Positions 11,361-21,427 of a stretch of 64,000 bases of DNA are shown piece after piece. Each line of letters starts with the position of its first letter. Position 1 is the stretch's first letter. Below the pieces are notes generated by a model. It did not search any database and was not told the DNA's origin. It saw only the letters and a list, made by a program, of their open reading frames with translations. Origin of the DNA: Rhodocollybia butyracea. Its lineage: Eukaryota; Basidiomycota; Agaricomycetes; Agaricales; Omphalotaceae. Where the stretch lies: the NCBI GenBank assembly GCA_015501585.1, contig JADNRY010000076.1, forward strand, positions 1-64,000, in the 5' to 3' direction. The translations under genes and the position numbers were made by a program.

Positions 11361-11576
11361 GAGAGTAGAAGCATAGGTTTTGAGATAGTCGAATCCAGGT
11401 CTTTGGCTGAAGCCTTGAGCACACAAGTGTGCTTTAAACCGCTAAATAGAGCCATCAGCATTGTGTTTAATGCAAAATACCCAAGTCGACCCAATAGCTT
11501 TCTCTCCTAGTGGTAAGTCAATGATATCCCAAGTACCATTAGCAAGATGAGCAGAGATCTCATCCTTCATTGCTTC

Positions 11577-12075
11577 TGTTGAGTGTATATAGTGATAGAA
11601 CACTTACTGCTTACATAAGCGATGTCCCACGCTCATATTCCGTCTCTAAACTATGTACTTTTATAGTAATCTTTCGTTACCATGTTGATATCTGCTCTAG
11701 TTTACTTTTTGGCTTTCATTTGTTCAGTTTGCAAGATATTTTCTCAGTTTGAGTGGTGACTGTTGAAAATATCTATGCGCGCACAATTGTGGACACCCAT
11801 TTTCACGCCTCATGCGTTTCAGTACAAATAGAACCAAACAACTACCTATTCCTTACTCAGTTAGAAAGAGTCCAAATCAATATTCACATATCTTTGATTC
11901 ATTTCATTGTTTTGCTGTCTATTGGAGTACTGAGGAACTATAAGGCTATTAGTACAACACTATAGTCATTATACTGAGCATAACAACGCTGTACTAAGAC
12001 GGGTATCACACTGCTTGGGTTAGCTGAAGGGCGCTCCAGTGTGTTTAACTTCAACAAGTGCAGTTTCCTCCAACA
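11577..12075 (+). mobile_element. Copia 5' LTR (plus copy)
   Basis: The 499-bp LTR begins TGTTGAGTGTATATAG and ends CAGTTTCCTCCAACA. It is followed at once by the primer-binding site GGTTATGGGCCCCG and then a gag gene, so it is a true 5' LTR. No matching 3' LTR follows, because the element breaks off at about 12586. Confidence 0.92.
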
Positions 12076-12089
12076 GGTTATGGGCCCCG
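12076..12089 (+). promoter_or_regulatory. Copia primer-binding site (initiator Met tRNA, internal)
   Basis: GGTTATGGGCCC directly follows the LTR. It is the exact complement of GGGCCCATAACC, the anticodon-arm sequence of eukaryotic initiator Met tRNA (from memory). Drosophila copia is also primed from an internal cut in this tRNA rather than from its 3' end. Confidence 0.75.
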
Positions 12090-12210
12090 TGTTCTAACTG
12101 TGCATTTCGTTGTTGTGTTCTTGTTACCTCTTTACTTGTGCGCTCCTCAATAGTCCTATACTATTGTTGTCTTTCTACACTATCAATTGGCTCAGTTGGC
12201 TATTATCACT

Positions 12211-12586
12211 ATGTCTTTCACTTCTACCACTTCCAACCCATCTTTCAAAGTTCTTACCAAGGACAACTACAATGATTGGGTTGGTAATATGAAGGCATCT
12301 CTGATGTCTCAAGGTTTATGGAGACTAGTATCTGGCAAAGAGGCTAAGCCCTCAGATCCAGCTCTGTTGGACAAGTGGGAAATTAAAGCTGAAAAGGCTG
12401 CTGGATTGATTTTCCTTGCTGTCAGCTCACCTCAGCAGGTGCCTATTAAGGCATACCAAGAGGATCCCATCGCTATGTGGAGGATTCTAGAGAAACAGCA
12501 TGTGTCAAAGAAGCCTGGTGCTAGGTTTAATGCCTACAATGCACTTTTCACTATCACAAAGCTGGCTGATGAATCTCTCATGGACA
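12211..12586 (+). pseudogene. Copia gag N-terminus, truncated
   Basis: Translation starts at MSFTSTTSNPSF, as in the element at 21428, and continues through the UBN2-type gag fold (NYNDWVGNMKASL, then DKWEIKAEKAAGLIFLAV). The gag frame stops at about 12586, just after ESLMDI. There the sequence jumps into an antisense Copia pol fragment. Only about 125 gag residues remain, with no zinc knuckle, protease or pol. Confidence 0.85.
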
Positions 12587-12851
12587 TTTCCCTTAGAAGC
12601 AGGTTTGACTTCCCACCATCTACCAGGAGGTTTACGAGCACGTGCAGGGCAACGTACAGCAATGGGTTGCTCATCAGATTCATCCTCGTCAGTCACAGGT
12701 ATTTCGGGCTCTGGGGTGAGAGCAAGAGCAGGAGGTGCATTAAGGGGAGGCACATCATCTTCATCAGCAGAGGCGGGTTCAGAGTCCGCTTCATCAGAAA
12801 AAGCAGGAGGTGTGAATAGATCATTAGTGGTACTAGATGGATTGGGAGTAG
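12587..12851 (-). pseudogene. Copia pol linker fragment, antisense
   Basis: This is the reverse complement of the acidic linker between integrase and RT (compare 24010-24280), including EDESDEQPIAVR and ARKPPGRWWEVKPASKG. It is joined to plus-strand gag on the left and to a DIRS-like repeat on the right. It probably continues the minus Copia copy ending at 11576, split by the plus copy that begins at 11577. Confidence 0.8.
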
Positions 12852-13876
12852 TCGACATGAAGGCGGATTCCAAGGGTAGGGAGACTTTCTGAAGGCCTCT
12901 GCAAACAACAGATACCATCCAGGACTTGCAATGCACAATTCATCACTTTTCAGTGCACATGAATTCATTGCAAGTCTGGCGCGCTTCATTGCCGTACCGT
13001 GCGGTCCTGCTATTACTGTCATAGGTACTCTATCATGTCCTTAACAAATCGCGAAAAGAATCGAAGCGCTACCTATCTTCGTTCTTCCGCGATTTCATTT
13101 TCAAAATCCTGCACTCTAACTTGGACTTTGCATTTCGAGTTTTTCAGCACATGACCACCTCTGGTCAGCTGCCACTTTGGACAGATGATCAGCCAGTGTC
13201 CCTGTCGAGTTTCTAGTTCTTACAGGTGCCGGAGTTCCGAGCAGAGGCCTGTGAGAACATGATTAGAAATCTGACAAGGTCCTGTGCTTCTTTCCTTCCT
13301 TCCCCCACCATCAACTTCGCTTCTGGTGACTGGTAAGGACATCTGTCCACTCTATACAGCTCTGATAGCTCAAACATTGCCTCACAGCACCTCCTTTTGA
13401 CTGCACAGACTCTAGCTCTTGCTCACAGAGTCTCAGATCAAAGGAATTGGTGCGCTTTTTCACTGATCTAACTGATCTTTCACTGAACAGAGCCCATAAC
13501 ACATCCATAACAGATCTATACACATCTACAGCCTCTGAAGTCGACCTAGTTGTCAGATCTTGGATATCAGGGCTCTCAGTGCGCTTAGATCGACTTTTTT
13601 TGCCTGTGTACTATGTACTGACTGATATCTGGCTTAGATCTCGCTTGATCAAGCCGATTTTTCATCACCCTCCCTCCTCTCCCTCTTTCTAACTTGATGT
13701 AACTGTACAAACCAATGTATGTTTGTTTTGTCCTTTCTTTTCAACTCTGTTTGTAGTATGCATTCCTTTAGTTACTTACATGCATGTATTCAGTACATAG
13801 CACTTCATGATGCGCTTAATTTATGGGCCTGGGGCCTGAGTTTTGGCTAACTTATTCACTACTGAGTGATGAAAGG
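12852..13876 (+). mobile_element. Internally deleted DIRS-like element
   Basis: The 1.03 kb unit runs from TCGACATGAAGGCGG to GATGAAAGG and has the same 5' leader plus 3' tail structure as the copy at 32161-33198. It sits in the middle of Copia linker sequence: antisense linker to the left, sense linker to the right. It therefore marks an inversion breakpoint. With the minus-oriented copy at 14026-15056 it forms a palindrome with about 150 bp between the arms. Confidence 0.8.
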
Positions 13877-14025
13877 AGGCTGGAAGTTCTGGAATCCAGT
13901 CACTAAAAAGGTCATTATCAGCGAACGTGCAGAATTTGATGAAAGATTCATGTATGGATCCAAGTCACCTAATCAGCCTACCCTTCGTCGAGACTACATT
14001 CCTGTGACTCCTCTGGAACCATCTG
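13877..14025 (+). pseudogene. Copia pol linker fragment, sense
   Basis: It encodes GWKFWNPVTKKVIISERAEF and RRDYIPVTPLEPSA, matching 23865-24015 of the full element. The stretch ends exactly where the next DIRS-derived unit begins, at the point where 12851 broke off on the other strand. The two pieces together show that one Copia copy was cut and part of it inverted here. Confidence 0.85.
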
Positions 14026-15056
14026 CCTATGCCTTTCATCACTCAGTAGTGAATAAGTTAGCCAAAACTCAGGCCCCAGGCCCATAAATTAAGCGCATCA
14101 TGAAGTGCTATGTACTGAATACATGCATGTAAGTAACTAAAGGAATGCATACTACAAACAGAGTTGAAAAGAAAGGACAAAACAAACATACATTGGTTTG
14201 TACAGTTACATCAAGTTAGAAAGAGGGAGAGGAGGGAGGGTGATGAAAAATCGGCTTGATCAAGCGAGATCTAAGCCAGATATCAGTCAGTACATAGTAC
14301 ACAGGCAAAAAAAGTCGATCTAAGCGCACTGAGAGCCCTGATATCCAAGATCTGACAACTAGGTCGACTTCAGAGGCTGTAGATGTGTATAGATCTGTTA
14401 TGGATGTGTTATGGGCTCTGTTCAGTGAAAGATCAGTTAGATCAGTGAAAAAGCGCACCAATTCCTTTGATCTGAGACTCTGTGAGCAAGAGCTAGAGTC
14501 TGTGCAGTCAAAAGGAGGTGCTGTGAGGCAATGTTTGAGCTATCAGAGCTGTATAGAGTGGACAGATGTCCTTACCAGTCACCAGAAGCGAAGTTGATGG
14601 TGGGGGAAGGAAGGAAAGAAGCACAGGACCTTGTCAGATTTCTAATCATGTTCTCACAGGCCTCTGCTCGGAACTCCGGCACCTGTAAGAACTAGAAACT
14701 CGACAGGGACACTGGCTGATCATCTGTCCAAAGTGGCAGCTGACCAGAGGTGGTCATGTGCTGAAAAACTCGAAATGCAAAGTCCAAGTTAGAGTGCAGG
14801 ATTTTGAAAATGAAATCGCGGAAGAACGAAGATAGGTAGCGCTTCGATTCTTTTCGCGATTTGTTAAGGACATGATAGAGTACCTATGACAGTAATAGCA
14901 GGACCGCACGGTACGGCAATGAAGCGCGCCAGACTTGCAATGAATTCATGTGCACTGAAAAGTGATGAATTGTGCATTGCAAGTCCTGGATGGTATCTGT
15001 TGTTTGCAGAGGCCTTCAGAAAGTCTCCCTACCCTTGGAATCCACCTTCATGTCGA
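14026..15056 (-). mobile_element. Internally deleted DIRS-like element
   Basis: This 1.03 kb unit is an inverted near-copy of 12852-13876. It begins CCTATGCCTTTCATCACTC and ends CCTTCATGTCGA. A third unit begins at 15057 with no spacer (CGA-CCTATGCC), so the 5' end of one unit abuts the 3' end of another. Such a head-to-tail junction would be expected from circular or tandem intermediates of tyrosine-recombinase elements. Confidence 0.8.
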
Positions 15057-15150
15057 CCTATGCCTTTCATCACTCAGTAGTGAATAAGTTAGCCAAAACT
15101 CAGGCCCCAGGCCCATAAATTAAGCGGATCATGAAGTGCTATAAAGCTAT
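15057..15150 (-). repeat. DIRS-like 3' terminal tail
   Basis: The tail shared with the ~1 kb derivatives (CCTATGCCTTTCATCACTC to GATCATGAAGTGCTAT) is joined here to sequence downstream of the recombinase stop codon. This junction identifies the repeats as ends of the DIRS-like element. Confidence 0.75.
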
Positions 15151-15210
15151 GGATTGTTGTTGAGGGGTGGATGGTGGTGAAAGAGATGTGAATGAGACGC
15201 TAGGAGAGTG

Positions 15211-15707
15211 TTAAAGGTGTGTTTGACGAAGTCTAATAGCTGCTAGTTGCAGCTCAGCACGAACAGCAGGGTTATCCCTGATGTATATCTTCCATGCTGT
15301 GGAAGACCACCTACCCAGAGCCATGATAATGGACTCATCAAGACCAAGTCCAGAGTAGTAAGTGGCGCCTCCAGCTCTAGCTGAATGTCCCCCAAACTCT
15401 TTACTAACCACAGCATAGAACATGGATTCAAACCAAGCTCTGGTTGGAAGAGGTCCATCTTCACAAATGAACAGAGCAGGCCTAGCTCCATGAAGCTCGT
15501 CTCTGGCAGTGGTGTACTATGAGAGGTGCAGAAGCGAATATAGTCCTTAGCACCTGTAGAATAGTTGTTCTTAGTTGATTGTTCAATGGCATGAGATTGG
15601 AGGAACAGAACAAGAGCATCCAACTTGTTCATGTCCATTGGAGGGCGAACAGAGCGGCCATTCCGGCGACTCTGCTCACCCAGGGCCTCTAAAAGGACTC
15701 TCTCCAT
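15211..15707 (-). pseudogene. Tyrosine recombinase of DIRS-like element, centre deleted
   Basis: The N-terminal part (start 15707) includes DALVLFLQSHAIEQSTKNNY, typical of the SAM-like core-binding domain. The C-terminal part (stop 15211) has GGHSARAGGAT, the HxxR box, and IYIRDNPAV with the catalytic Tyr. The central catalytic Arg region is missing. The junction lies near 15518, where sequence jumps from the core-binding part to SLLREYTTARDKLHG-type sequence in another frame. The missing part survives in the fragment at 20124-20777. The protein cannot be active as it stands. Confidence 0.85.
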
Positions 15708-17560
15708 CGTGCCGGCAGTAGCTCTCTAGGGGGCTCAAAAAGGCGGACACAATCTGCAGGAAATTGAAGCTTGTAATCATCAAGAAGCAAAAAGCGAGAC
15801 AACAAGTCTGCTCTGATGTTGGACTTGCCAGCAATATGTCTAACTCGAATATCTATCCCAGTTTTGAGCACAATAGCAGCAATAGCAAGAAGAATGGAGT
15901 TGTGAGATGATTCTCTTGCTGAGAGTGAGTTGAGAACCTCTACAGAGTCGAGGCTATCAGTATGAATGAGAATATGGTGAGGTGGAGTTGGTTTGTGAGC
16001 AATGTGATGGATAAGGCATAAGATAGACAACAGTTCTCTGAAAAAGATGTCAACTTTAGGCTTGCCTTCAGCTGAAGAGACTTTGTAACAGAAGCCATTT
16101 CCTGCATAGACATAGGAAAGACCAGTGTTACTAGCATCAGTCCAACCCACAAAGTCTGCTTCAGAGTCCTGCCATGCCTGTGAATCAACAAACCTTATGC
16201 CAATAGCTGACTGGAGTAGTTCAGAAAACCAAGTCAGATCCCTCATAACTTCACCATTGATAGGAATGGAGCGAAACTGGAGTGATTTACCACTCATTTT
16301 GCGGTACATCTCACTGAGAGCAGGCCTTGCCCAAGGTAGAACATTCAAAGACCAGTTGAGAGAGCCAGCAAGTCTTTGCCAATCTCTCAGAGCAGCTTTC
16401 CTTTCTGGAGAAGCAAGGAACTGTGTGATGTCTGAGACTAGAATCTGAATAGACTCTGCTGAGAGAGAAATGGATCCCTTTAGAATATCCACCCAGAACC
16501 CAATAATCTTAAGTGTAGCTCCAGATTCTTGCTTCTTGTCTTCATAAGGACACAGAATGGTGTCCCAGAAGACTAGTAATTGAACCTGTCTCTTAGGGCG
16601 GAGTTGGCCATGGAATAGGACTAGATTTCGCTTAAAATCCCATCCAAAGAAGTCATCCATGTACACATGAAGTCCAACAATCCCCAACTTGACAGATCCA
16701 AACCAACAGAGAAGAGCAGATAAACTGCACCAGCACCTAGGTGATGTTCTAGTGCCAAACACCAAGTGGCATACAATGTGATATCTGCCATCTACAGTGA
16801 CCACCTGACAGAGTTGCCAAAGTGGGTGGCCAGGCAGATTGAGGAATGCCTTAGCAACATCACTCTTAAACAGGATCAGTTCTTCAGTTGGATGCTCCTT
16901 CAGCACATCATTGAGAACCTGACCAAAAGTGTGCATATCATCATACTTGACCTTCCCCTCAGCTTTTGGAATGTTATCATTAAGACCAGAGCTAGTCTGG
17001 TCCATAACAACTCGAGGTTTTCCCTTCTGCCAAACTACAAACATTGGGGAGACCTTCATACCAGGTAAGAGAACAAAGTCCTCTGGTAGTGCTTCAGACC
17101 ATCTCCCAGCTGTAACTTCCTGATCTCTGTGAGCTCTGAGTGCAGTAAAATCATCTGGCTCAGTCACATAGTTCTCAATCCTTTGTTTAGACTCTTCTGC
17201 CCATTCAGCATCATAGAAAGGCCAGAATCCCTCTCTAAGGGAGCGCATAACAGAGGCTACAAATGGCTGATTGTGATGGGATGAGAGCAAGAGCTCTAAG
17301 CGGTCCACATTGAAAGGAGTCTCTACTTTAATGTAAGGAGCCATAGCTTTAAGAGTTGATTGGATCTGAGGATTGTTCAAGAGATGTAGAGGAGGTGATG
17401 GCAAAGGAGGTGCAGAATAAGTAGAAGAGATACTGGGAGGAGTGATATGAGATGAATGAGATGAAGAAGACCATAAATAACCCCTTCTGAAGCGAGGTGC
17501 AGGTGTTAGATCACTGTCAGCAGTCCTCTTAGTACCTGCTAGTGATCTAGGACCTTTGAG
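15689..17560 (-). CDS. DIRS-like reverse transcriptase-RNase H
   Basis: The RT has WQKGKPRVVMDQTS, KSDVAKAFLNLP and the catalytic YMDD box (codons at 16663-16652, followed by FFGW). RNase H follows with FVGWTDASNTG, HTDSLDSVEVLNSL and a C-terminal GKSNIRADLLSRF. The stop at 15689 overlaps the recombinase start by about 20 bp, a compact arrangement. The frame is open well upstream (to 19234), but that part is a shadow of gag. Translation may start by a frameshift or re-initiation near the gag stop at 17547. It looks intact. Confidence 0.85.
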   Translation of the reverse strand, partial: LKGPRSLAGTKRTADSDLTPAPRFRRGYLWSSSSHSSHITPPSISSTYSAPPLPSPPLHLLNNPQIQSTLKAMAPYIKVETPFNVDRLELLLSSHHNQPFVASVMRSLREGFWPFYDAEWAEESKQRIENYVTEPDDFTALRAHRDQEVTAGRWSEALPEDFVLLPGMKVSPMFVVWQKGKPRVVMDQTSSGLNDNIPKAEGKVKYDDMHTFGQVLNDVLKEHPTEELILFKSDVAKAFLNLPGHPLWQLCQVVTVDGRYHIVCHLVFGTRTSPRCWCSLSALLCWFGSVKLGIVGLHVYMDDFFGWDFKRNLVLFHGQLRPKRQVQLLVFWDTILCPYEDKKQESGATLKIIGFWVDILKGSISLSAESIQILVSDITQFLASPERKAALRDWQRLAGSLNWSLNVLPWARPALSEMYRKMSGKSLQFRSIPINGEVMRDLTWFSELLQSAIGIRFVDSQAWQDSEADFVGWTDASNTGLSYVYAGNGFCYKVSSAEGKPKVDIFFRELLSILCLIHHIAHKPTPPHHILIHTDSLDSVEVLNSLSARESSHNSILLAIAAIVLKTGIDIRVRHIAGKSNIRADLLSRFLLLDDYKLQFPADCVRLFEPPRELLPARWRESF

Positions 17561-19265
17561 GGCGGTTTCTACTCTGATTTCGACGTCTTTCAGTAAGCTT
17601 TGAGTAGCATGACTGGCTGTTAATGGCTCTGTGGGCTTCACCACACTCACTGCAATAGCCATGTTTCCTGTTATTGCTACAAGGGTCTGAGCACCTATCT
17701 TCATTCCACAAGATACAAGGTGTATCATGGCGCTTAGAAGGCGATTTTGAAGTGGTAGAAGATGAAGAAGGAGCAGATCTCTTCTTAGAAGTGGTAGAAA
17801 GCATCTCCTTGAGGACAATGAGCCTAAGGCTCTCAGAGTTGCTAAGATCAAAGGGTGTATTGGAGGCCTTTTGGCGAGCCTCTCTATCCACCCTGATGGC
17901 CATAGATGGATCATTGGGAGTAACTCTGAACAGCTCTTGAATCTGAGCTTTATAGGCAATAAGCTCACTCTGCCTGTTAGGATAGATCTTGAGCAGAGGA
18001 ACAAGCCAAGCCTCAAAAACTCGAAGCCACTGTGACTCAGTAGTGACTGGGAGGCTCTTAATAGACTGCTCTTTCCTAACCAGCTTAAACTCTGTACCAA
18101 AGTCCTTGCTATCATCATAGAGGAAACTGAATCCAGTGACTGCAGCATGGATCTTCTCAAAGTCCACATACTTGTCCTTGATGATAAGGCGAAGTAGGGA
18201 CTGAGGGAGTGGCTCAGCAAACATCTGAGCTGAAAGGAGACTAAGTGTAGCATCCACATTGCTGTCCAGAGTGAACTGGAGGCGAAGATCCCAGGTGCTC
18301 TGTACATGAGAGGGCATAGGAGATGTAGTAGTAAGTTCTGCAAGGTGAGGAGCAGCTTCCAGAAGCGAAACTGGAAGGCCAGAAGGCACCTTGGAAGTAG
18401 AAGAAGCAATAGGCTGGGCAAAGGATGGAGCCACAGCTTGAACAGTACCAGAGTCTGGTTGTTCATTCTCAATCTCATCATCTGCATTGACAGCAGCAAG
18501 CAGGGCTTCATTCTCAGCAAGTTCAGACTCCATAACAGCAAATGCTGCTGCCTGAGCAGCTTGAATAGCAGAAACTCGCTCTGGAGAGGCCTGTTGCCTC
18601 TGTTTACCTTTAGCAGCAGCCTTTCTTTGCCTAGTAAACTCGATTTCATCCCTCTGTATCTGCTGCATCTGGTCCACATAGTCACTGACCACAGCAGGAT
18701 CATGTCTGCTATGATCTTGGAATGCTCTGAATGCCTGTTTGACAGAGATTTCCCTATTCCTGAACTGTTCAAGGACAGCTTGCATCGCTTCAGCAGCAGA
18801 TCTAACAGCTTCAGCTTCTCTAGCTGCATCTGAGGGTGCAGGAGAGGCAGTGATGCGCCCCAGAAGCGATTTAGAGGGCATAGAGTGGTGGTGGGAGCGA
18901 GGATTGGATGTAGAAGCGGCAGGAGGGTCTGTGAGACGATCTTGGAGCGATTTAGAGGGCTGTGAAGCGGCGATCTGAGCGATCTGAGTGCTAGCAGTGT
19001 TGGATGAGCTACCAGAGGTGACTTGTGAAGGTTGGAGCTGTTTGGAGCGAGTTTGGGGAAGATCAGAGCGGATCTGAGAGAGATTGGAGCGATTCTGGAC
19101 TGGATTAGAGCGAGATGTGGATGGATTAGGCCCAGATTGGCGCAATCTAGCGCTAGGAAGCGTCCTAGACGAGGTATGAAGCGATCTAGTGGCCTGGGAT
19201 GCAGGATCATAGGTATGATCTTCCAATTCATCAAGATCTGAGGAATCAGCTCGAGTTTTGGACAT
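17547..19265 (-). CDS. DIRS-like gag protein
   Basis: I chose the Met of MSKTRADSSDLDEL (codon 19265-19263), because upstream residues are leader sequence. The product is about 572 residues. It has a Ser/Pro-rich basic N-terminus, an Ala/Glu-rich helical middle (probable coiled coil), a globular part around WDLRLQFTLDSNVDATLSLL, and a C-terminal Cys/His cluster (CILWNEDRCSDPC...CSECGEAH) that probably binds nucleic acid. The frame is uninterrupted. The gag label rests on position and Cys cluster, not on a database match. Confidence 0.7.
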   Translation of the reverse strand: MSKTRADSSDLDELEDHTYDPASQATRSLHTSSRTLPSARLRQSGPNPSTSRSNPVQNRSNLSQIRSDLPQTRSKQLQPSQVTSGSSSNTASTQIAQIAASQPSKSLQDRLTDPPAASTSNPRSHHHSMPSKSLLGRITASPAPSDAAREAEAVRSAAEAMQAVLEQFRNREISVKQAFRAFQDHSRHDPAVVSDYVDQMQQIQRDEIEFTRQRKAAAKGKQRQQASPERVSAIQAAQAAAFAVMESELAENEALLAAVNADDEIENEQPDSGTVQAVAPSFAQPIASSTSKVPSGLPVSLLEAAPHLAELTTTSPMPSHVQSTWDLRLQFTLDSNVDATLSLLSAQMFAEPLPQSLLRLIIKDKYVDFEKIHAAVTGFSFLYDDSKDFGTEFKLVRKEQSIKSLPVTTESQWLRVFEAWLVPLLKIYPNRQSELIAYKAQIQELFRVTPNDPSMAIRVDREARQKASNTPFDLSNSESLRLIVLKEMLSTTSKKRSAPSSSSTTSKSPSKRHDTPCILWNEDRCSDPCSNNRKHGYCSECGEAHRAINSQSCYSKLTERRRNQSRNRPQRS

Positions 19266-19588
19266 GGAATGGTTGATATGAAGATGTGTGAGGTAGGAGC
19301 AAGGAGTATGATGAAAAATCGACTTGATCAAGCAAGATCTAAGTCAGATGTCAGTCAGTATACAGTACACAGGCAAAAAACATCGATCTAAGCGCACTGA
19401 GAGCCCTGATATCCAAGATCTGACAACTAGGTCGACTTCAGAGGCTGTAGATGTGTATAGATCTGTTATGGATGTGTTGTGGGCTCTGTTCAGTGAAAGA
19501 TCAGTTAGATCAGTGAAAAAGCGCACCAATTCCTTTGATCTGAGACTCTGTGAGCAAGAGCTAGAGTCTGTGCAGTCAAAAAGAGGTG

Positions 19589-19878
19589 ACTTGGGAAGGT
19601 TGGAGCTGTTTAGAGCGAGTTTGGGGAAGATCAGAGCGGATCTGGAGGGGATTGAAGCGATTCTGGACTGGATTAGAGCGAGATGTGGATGGATTAGGCC
19701 CAGATTGGCGCGATCTAGCGCTAGGAAGCGTTCTAGATGAGGTATGAAGCGATCCAGTGGCCTGGGATGCAGGATCATAGGTATGATCTTCCAATTCATC
19801 AAGATCTGAGGAATCAGCTCGAGTTTTGGACATGGAATGGTTGATATGAAGATGTGTGAGGTATGAGCAAGGAGTATG
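19589..19878 (-). pseudogene. Duplicated DIRS-like gag N-terminal fragment
   Basis: This stretch is nearly identical to 19020-19310 and encodes MSKTRADSSDLDELEDHTYD again with small changes (ATGSLHTSS for ATRSLHTSS). It is joined to leader sequence on both sides. It is a second copy, spliced in by recombination between DIRS-like elements. Confidence 0.85.
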
Positions 19879-20123
19879 ATGAAAAATCGGCTTGATCAAG
19901 CGAGATCTAAGCCAGATATCAGTCAGTACATAGTACACAGGCAAAAAAGTCGATCTAAGCGCACTGAGAGCCCTGATATCCAAGATCTGACAACTAGGTC
20001 GACTTCAGAGGCTGTAGATGTGTATAGATCTGTTATGGATGTGTTATGGGCTCTGTTCAGTGAAAGATCAGTTAGATCAGTGAAAAAGCGCACCAATTCC
20101 TTTGATCTGAGACTCTGTGAGCA
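19879..20123 (-). repeat. DIRS-like leader fragment
   Basis: About 245 bp of the leader (GATGAAAAATCGGCTTGATC to CTCTGTGAGCA) repeats the sequence at 19310-19560. At its far end it is joined directly to recombinase sequence. It is another recombination product. Confidence 0.8.
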
Positions 20124-20777
20124 GAGCCATAATAATGGACTCATCAAGACCAAGTCCAGAGTAGTAAGTGGCGCCTCCAGCTCTAGCTGAATGTCCCCCA
20201 AACTCTTTGCTAACCACAGCATAGAACATGGATTCAAACCAAGCTCTGGTTGGAAGAGATCCATCTTCACAAATGAACAGAGCAGGCCTAGCTCCATGAA
20301 GCTTGTCTCTGGCAGTGGTGTACTCTCTCAGAAGAGAGCCAGGATTAGCAAGTGTGTGACTCACGTACAGAAGAGAATCTCAGTTCCTTGATAGAAAGGA
20401 TCACCCTTGTGATATGGAAGATGATAGCCAGCTTGCATGGACTCAAGCTTGAGTGAAGCTCTCTTGATAATCTTCCTCCAGTCAAACAGTGATTTCTGAT
20501 TAGGAATAGTGAGTTCTCCAATTCTGTGACACCCATAGAAGGCACAACTCATCAGAGTTGCAAACAGAAGATGGTTGTAAGAAAGATGTCTCCTTTCATA
20601 GAATTGCATGATATGAGAGGTTCTAAGAGGTGGTTTTCGCTTCACTGGGTCAGCTCTGACCTTCTTAGACCCTCTAATAGTAGCTTGAACTAAAGGGTCA
20701 GATCTGGATTCATCAAAGTGAGGATAGAGCTGTTTCAAGTAATGTCTTGCTCCAGTGAGATATTTAGGCCCAGAGGC
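20124..20777 (-). pseudogene. DIRS-like tyrosine recombinase, catalytic part
   Basis: The minus strand encodes the middle and part of the C-terminus of the recombinase: GPKYLTGARHYLKQLYPHF, then FYGCHRIGELTIP with the first catalytic Arg, and GGHSARAGGAT with the HxxR box. Frame breaks occur near 20360. The full-length Copia element at 20778-26493 is inserted into this gene. The N-terminal part continues on the other side at 26494-26655. The catalytic Tyr end is missing, replaced by leader at 20123. Confidence 0.85.
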
Positions 20778-21275
20778 TGTTGAGTGTATATAGTGATAGA
20801 ACACTTACTGCTTACATAAGCGATGTCCCACGCTCATATTCCGTCTCTAAACTATGTACTTTTATAGTAATCTTTTGTTACCATGTTGATATCTGCCCTA
20901 GTTTACTTTTTGGCTTTCATTTGTTCAGTTTGCAAGATATTTTCTCAGTTTGAGTGGTGACTGTTGAAAATATCTATGCGCGCACAATTGTGGACACCCA
21001 TTTTCACGCCTCATGCGTTTCAGTACAAATAGAACCAAACAACTACCTATTCCTTACTTAGTTAGAAAGAGTCCAAATCAATATTCACATATCTTTGATT
21101 CAGTTCATTGTTTGCTGTCTATTGGAGTACTGAAGAACTATAAGGCTATTAGTACAACACTATAGTCGTTATACTGAGCATAACAACGCTGTACTAAGAC
21201 GGGTATCACACTGCTTGGGTTAGCTGAAGGGCGCTCCAGTGTGTTTAACTTCAACAAGTGCAGTTTCCTCCAACA
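20778..21275 (+). repeat. Copia 5' LTR
   Basis: The 498-bp LTR runs from TGTTGAGTGTATATAG to TTCCTCCAACA. It includes a TATA-like element (ACTTTTATAGTAATC) and CTATTAGTACAACACTATAG before its 3' part. It is the plus-strand reference for all solo LTRs in the window. Confidence 0.95.
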
Positions 21276-21289
21276 GGTTATGGGCCCCG
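21276..21289 (+). promoter_or_regulatory. Copia primer-binding site
   Basis: GGTTATGGGCCCCG directly follows the LTR, as at 12076. It matches the complement of the initiator Met tRNA anticodon arm, implying an internally cut tRNA as primer. Confidence 0.75.
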
Positions 21290-21427
21290 TGTTCTAACTG
21301 TGCATTTCGTTGTTGTGTTCTTGTTACCTCTTTACTTGTGCGCTCCTCAATAGTTCTATACTATTGTTGTCTTTCTACACTATCAATTGGCTCAGTTGGC
21401 TTGTTGGCTCAGTTGGCTATTATCACT

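Larger units (their letters stand above)
9683..11576 (-). pseudogene. Copia pol fragment (RT-RNase H), interrupted
   Basis: The minus strand encodes the second half of a Ty1/Copia polyprotein, nearly identical to 24700-25884. RT motifs are present (SLYGLKQSPRLW), but the catalytic WVDD reads WVDN. RNase H follows (GDADLGGNKDNGKSTTGY and LSSTEAE). A frame break near 10625 splits it. A 295-bp tRNA-bearing unit at 11066-11360 interrupts it. A plus-strand LTR follows at 11577. It cannot be active. Confidence 0.88.
15057..19588 (-). mobile_element. DIRS-like tyrosine-recombinase retrotransposon
   Basis: Reading on the minus strand, the element has a leader (19588-19266), a gag-like ORF, a reverse transcriptase-RNase H ORF, a tyrosine recombinase and a 3' tail ending GATGAAAGGCATAGG. 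There is no DDE integrase and no protease, which fits DIRS-type elements. The 5' leader is truncated at 19588, where it joins a duplicated piece of its own gag. The recombinase is internally deleted. The repeated ~1 kb units elsewhere in the window are made of this leader and tail. Confidence 0.82.

Noticed and set aside
15689..19234. A single 1181-residue polyprotein starting at 19234
   Set aside because: The first ~560 residues are a leucine/proline-rich shadow of the gag frame; only the last ~620 show RT and RNase H motifs.
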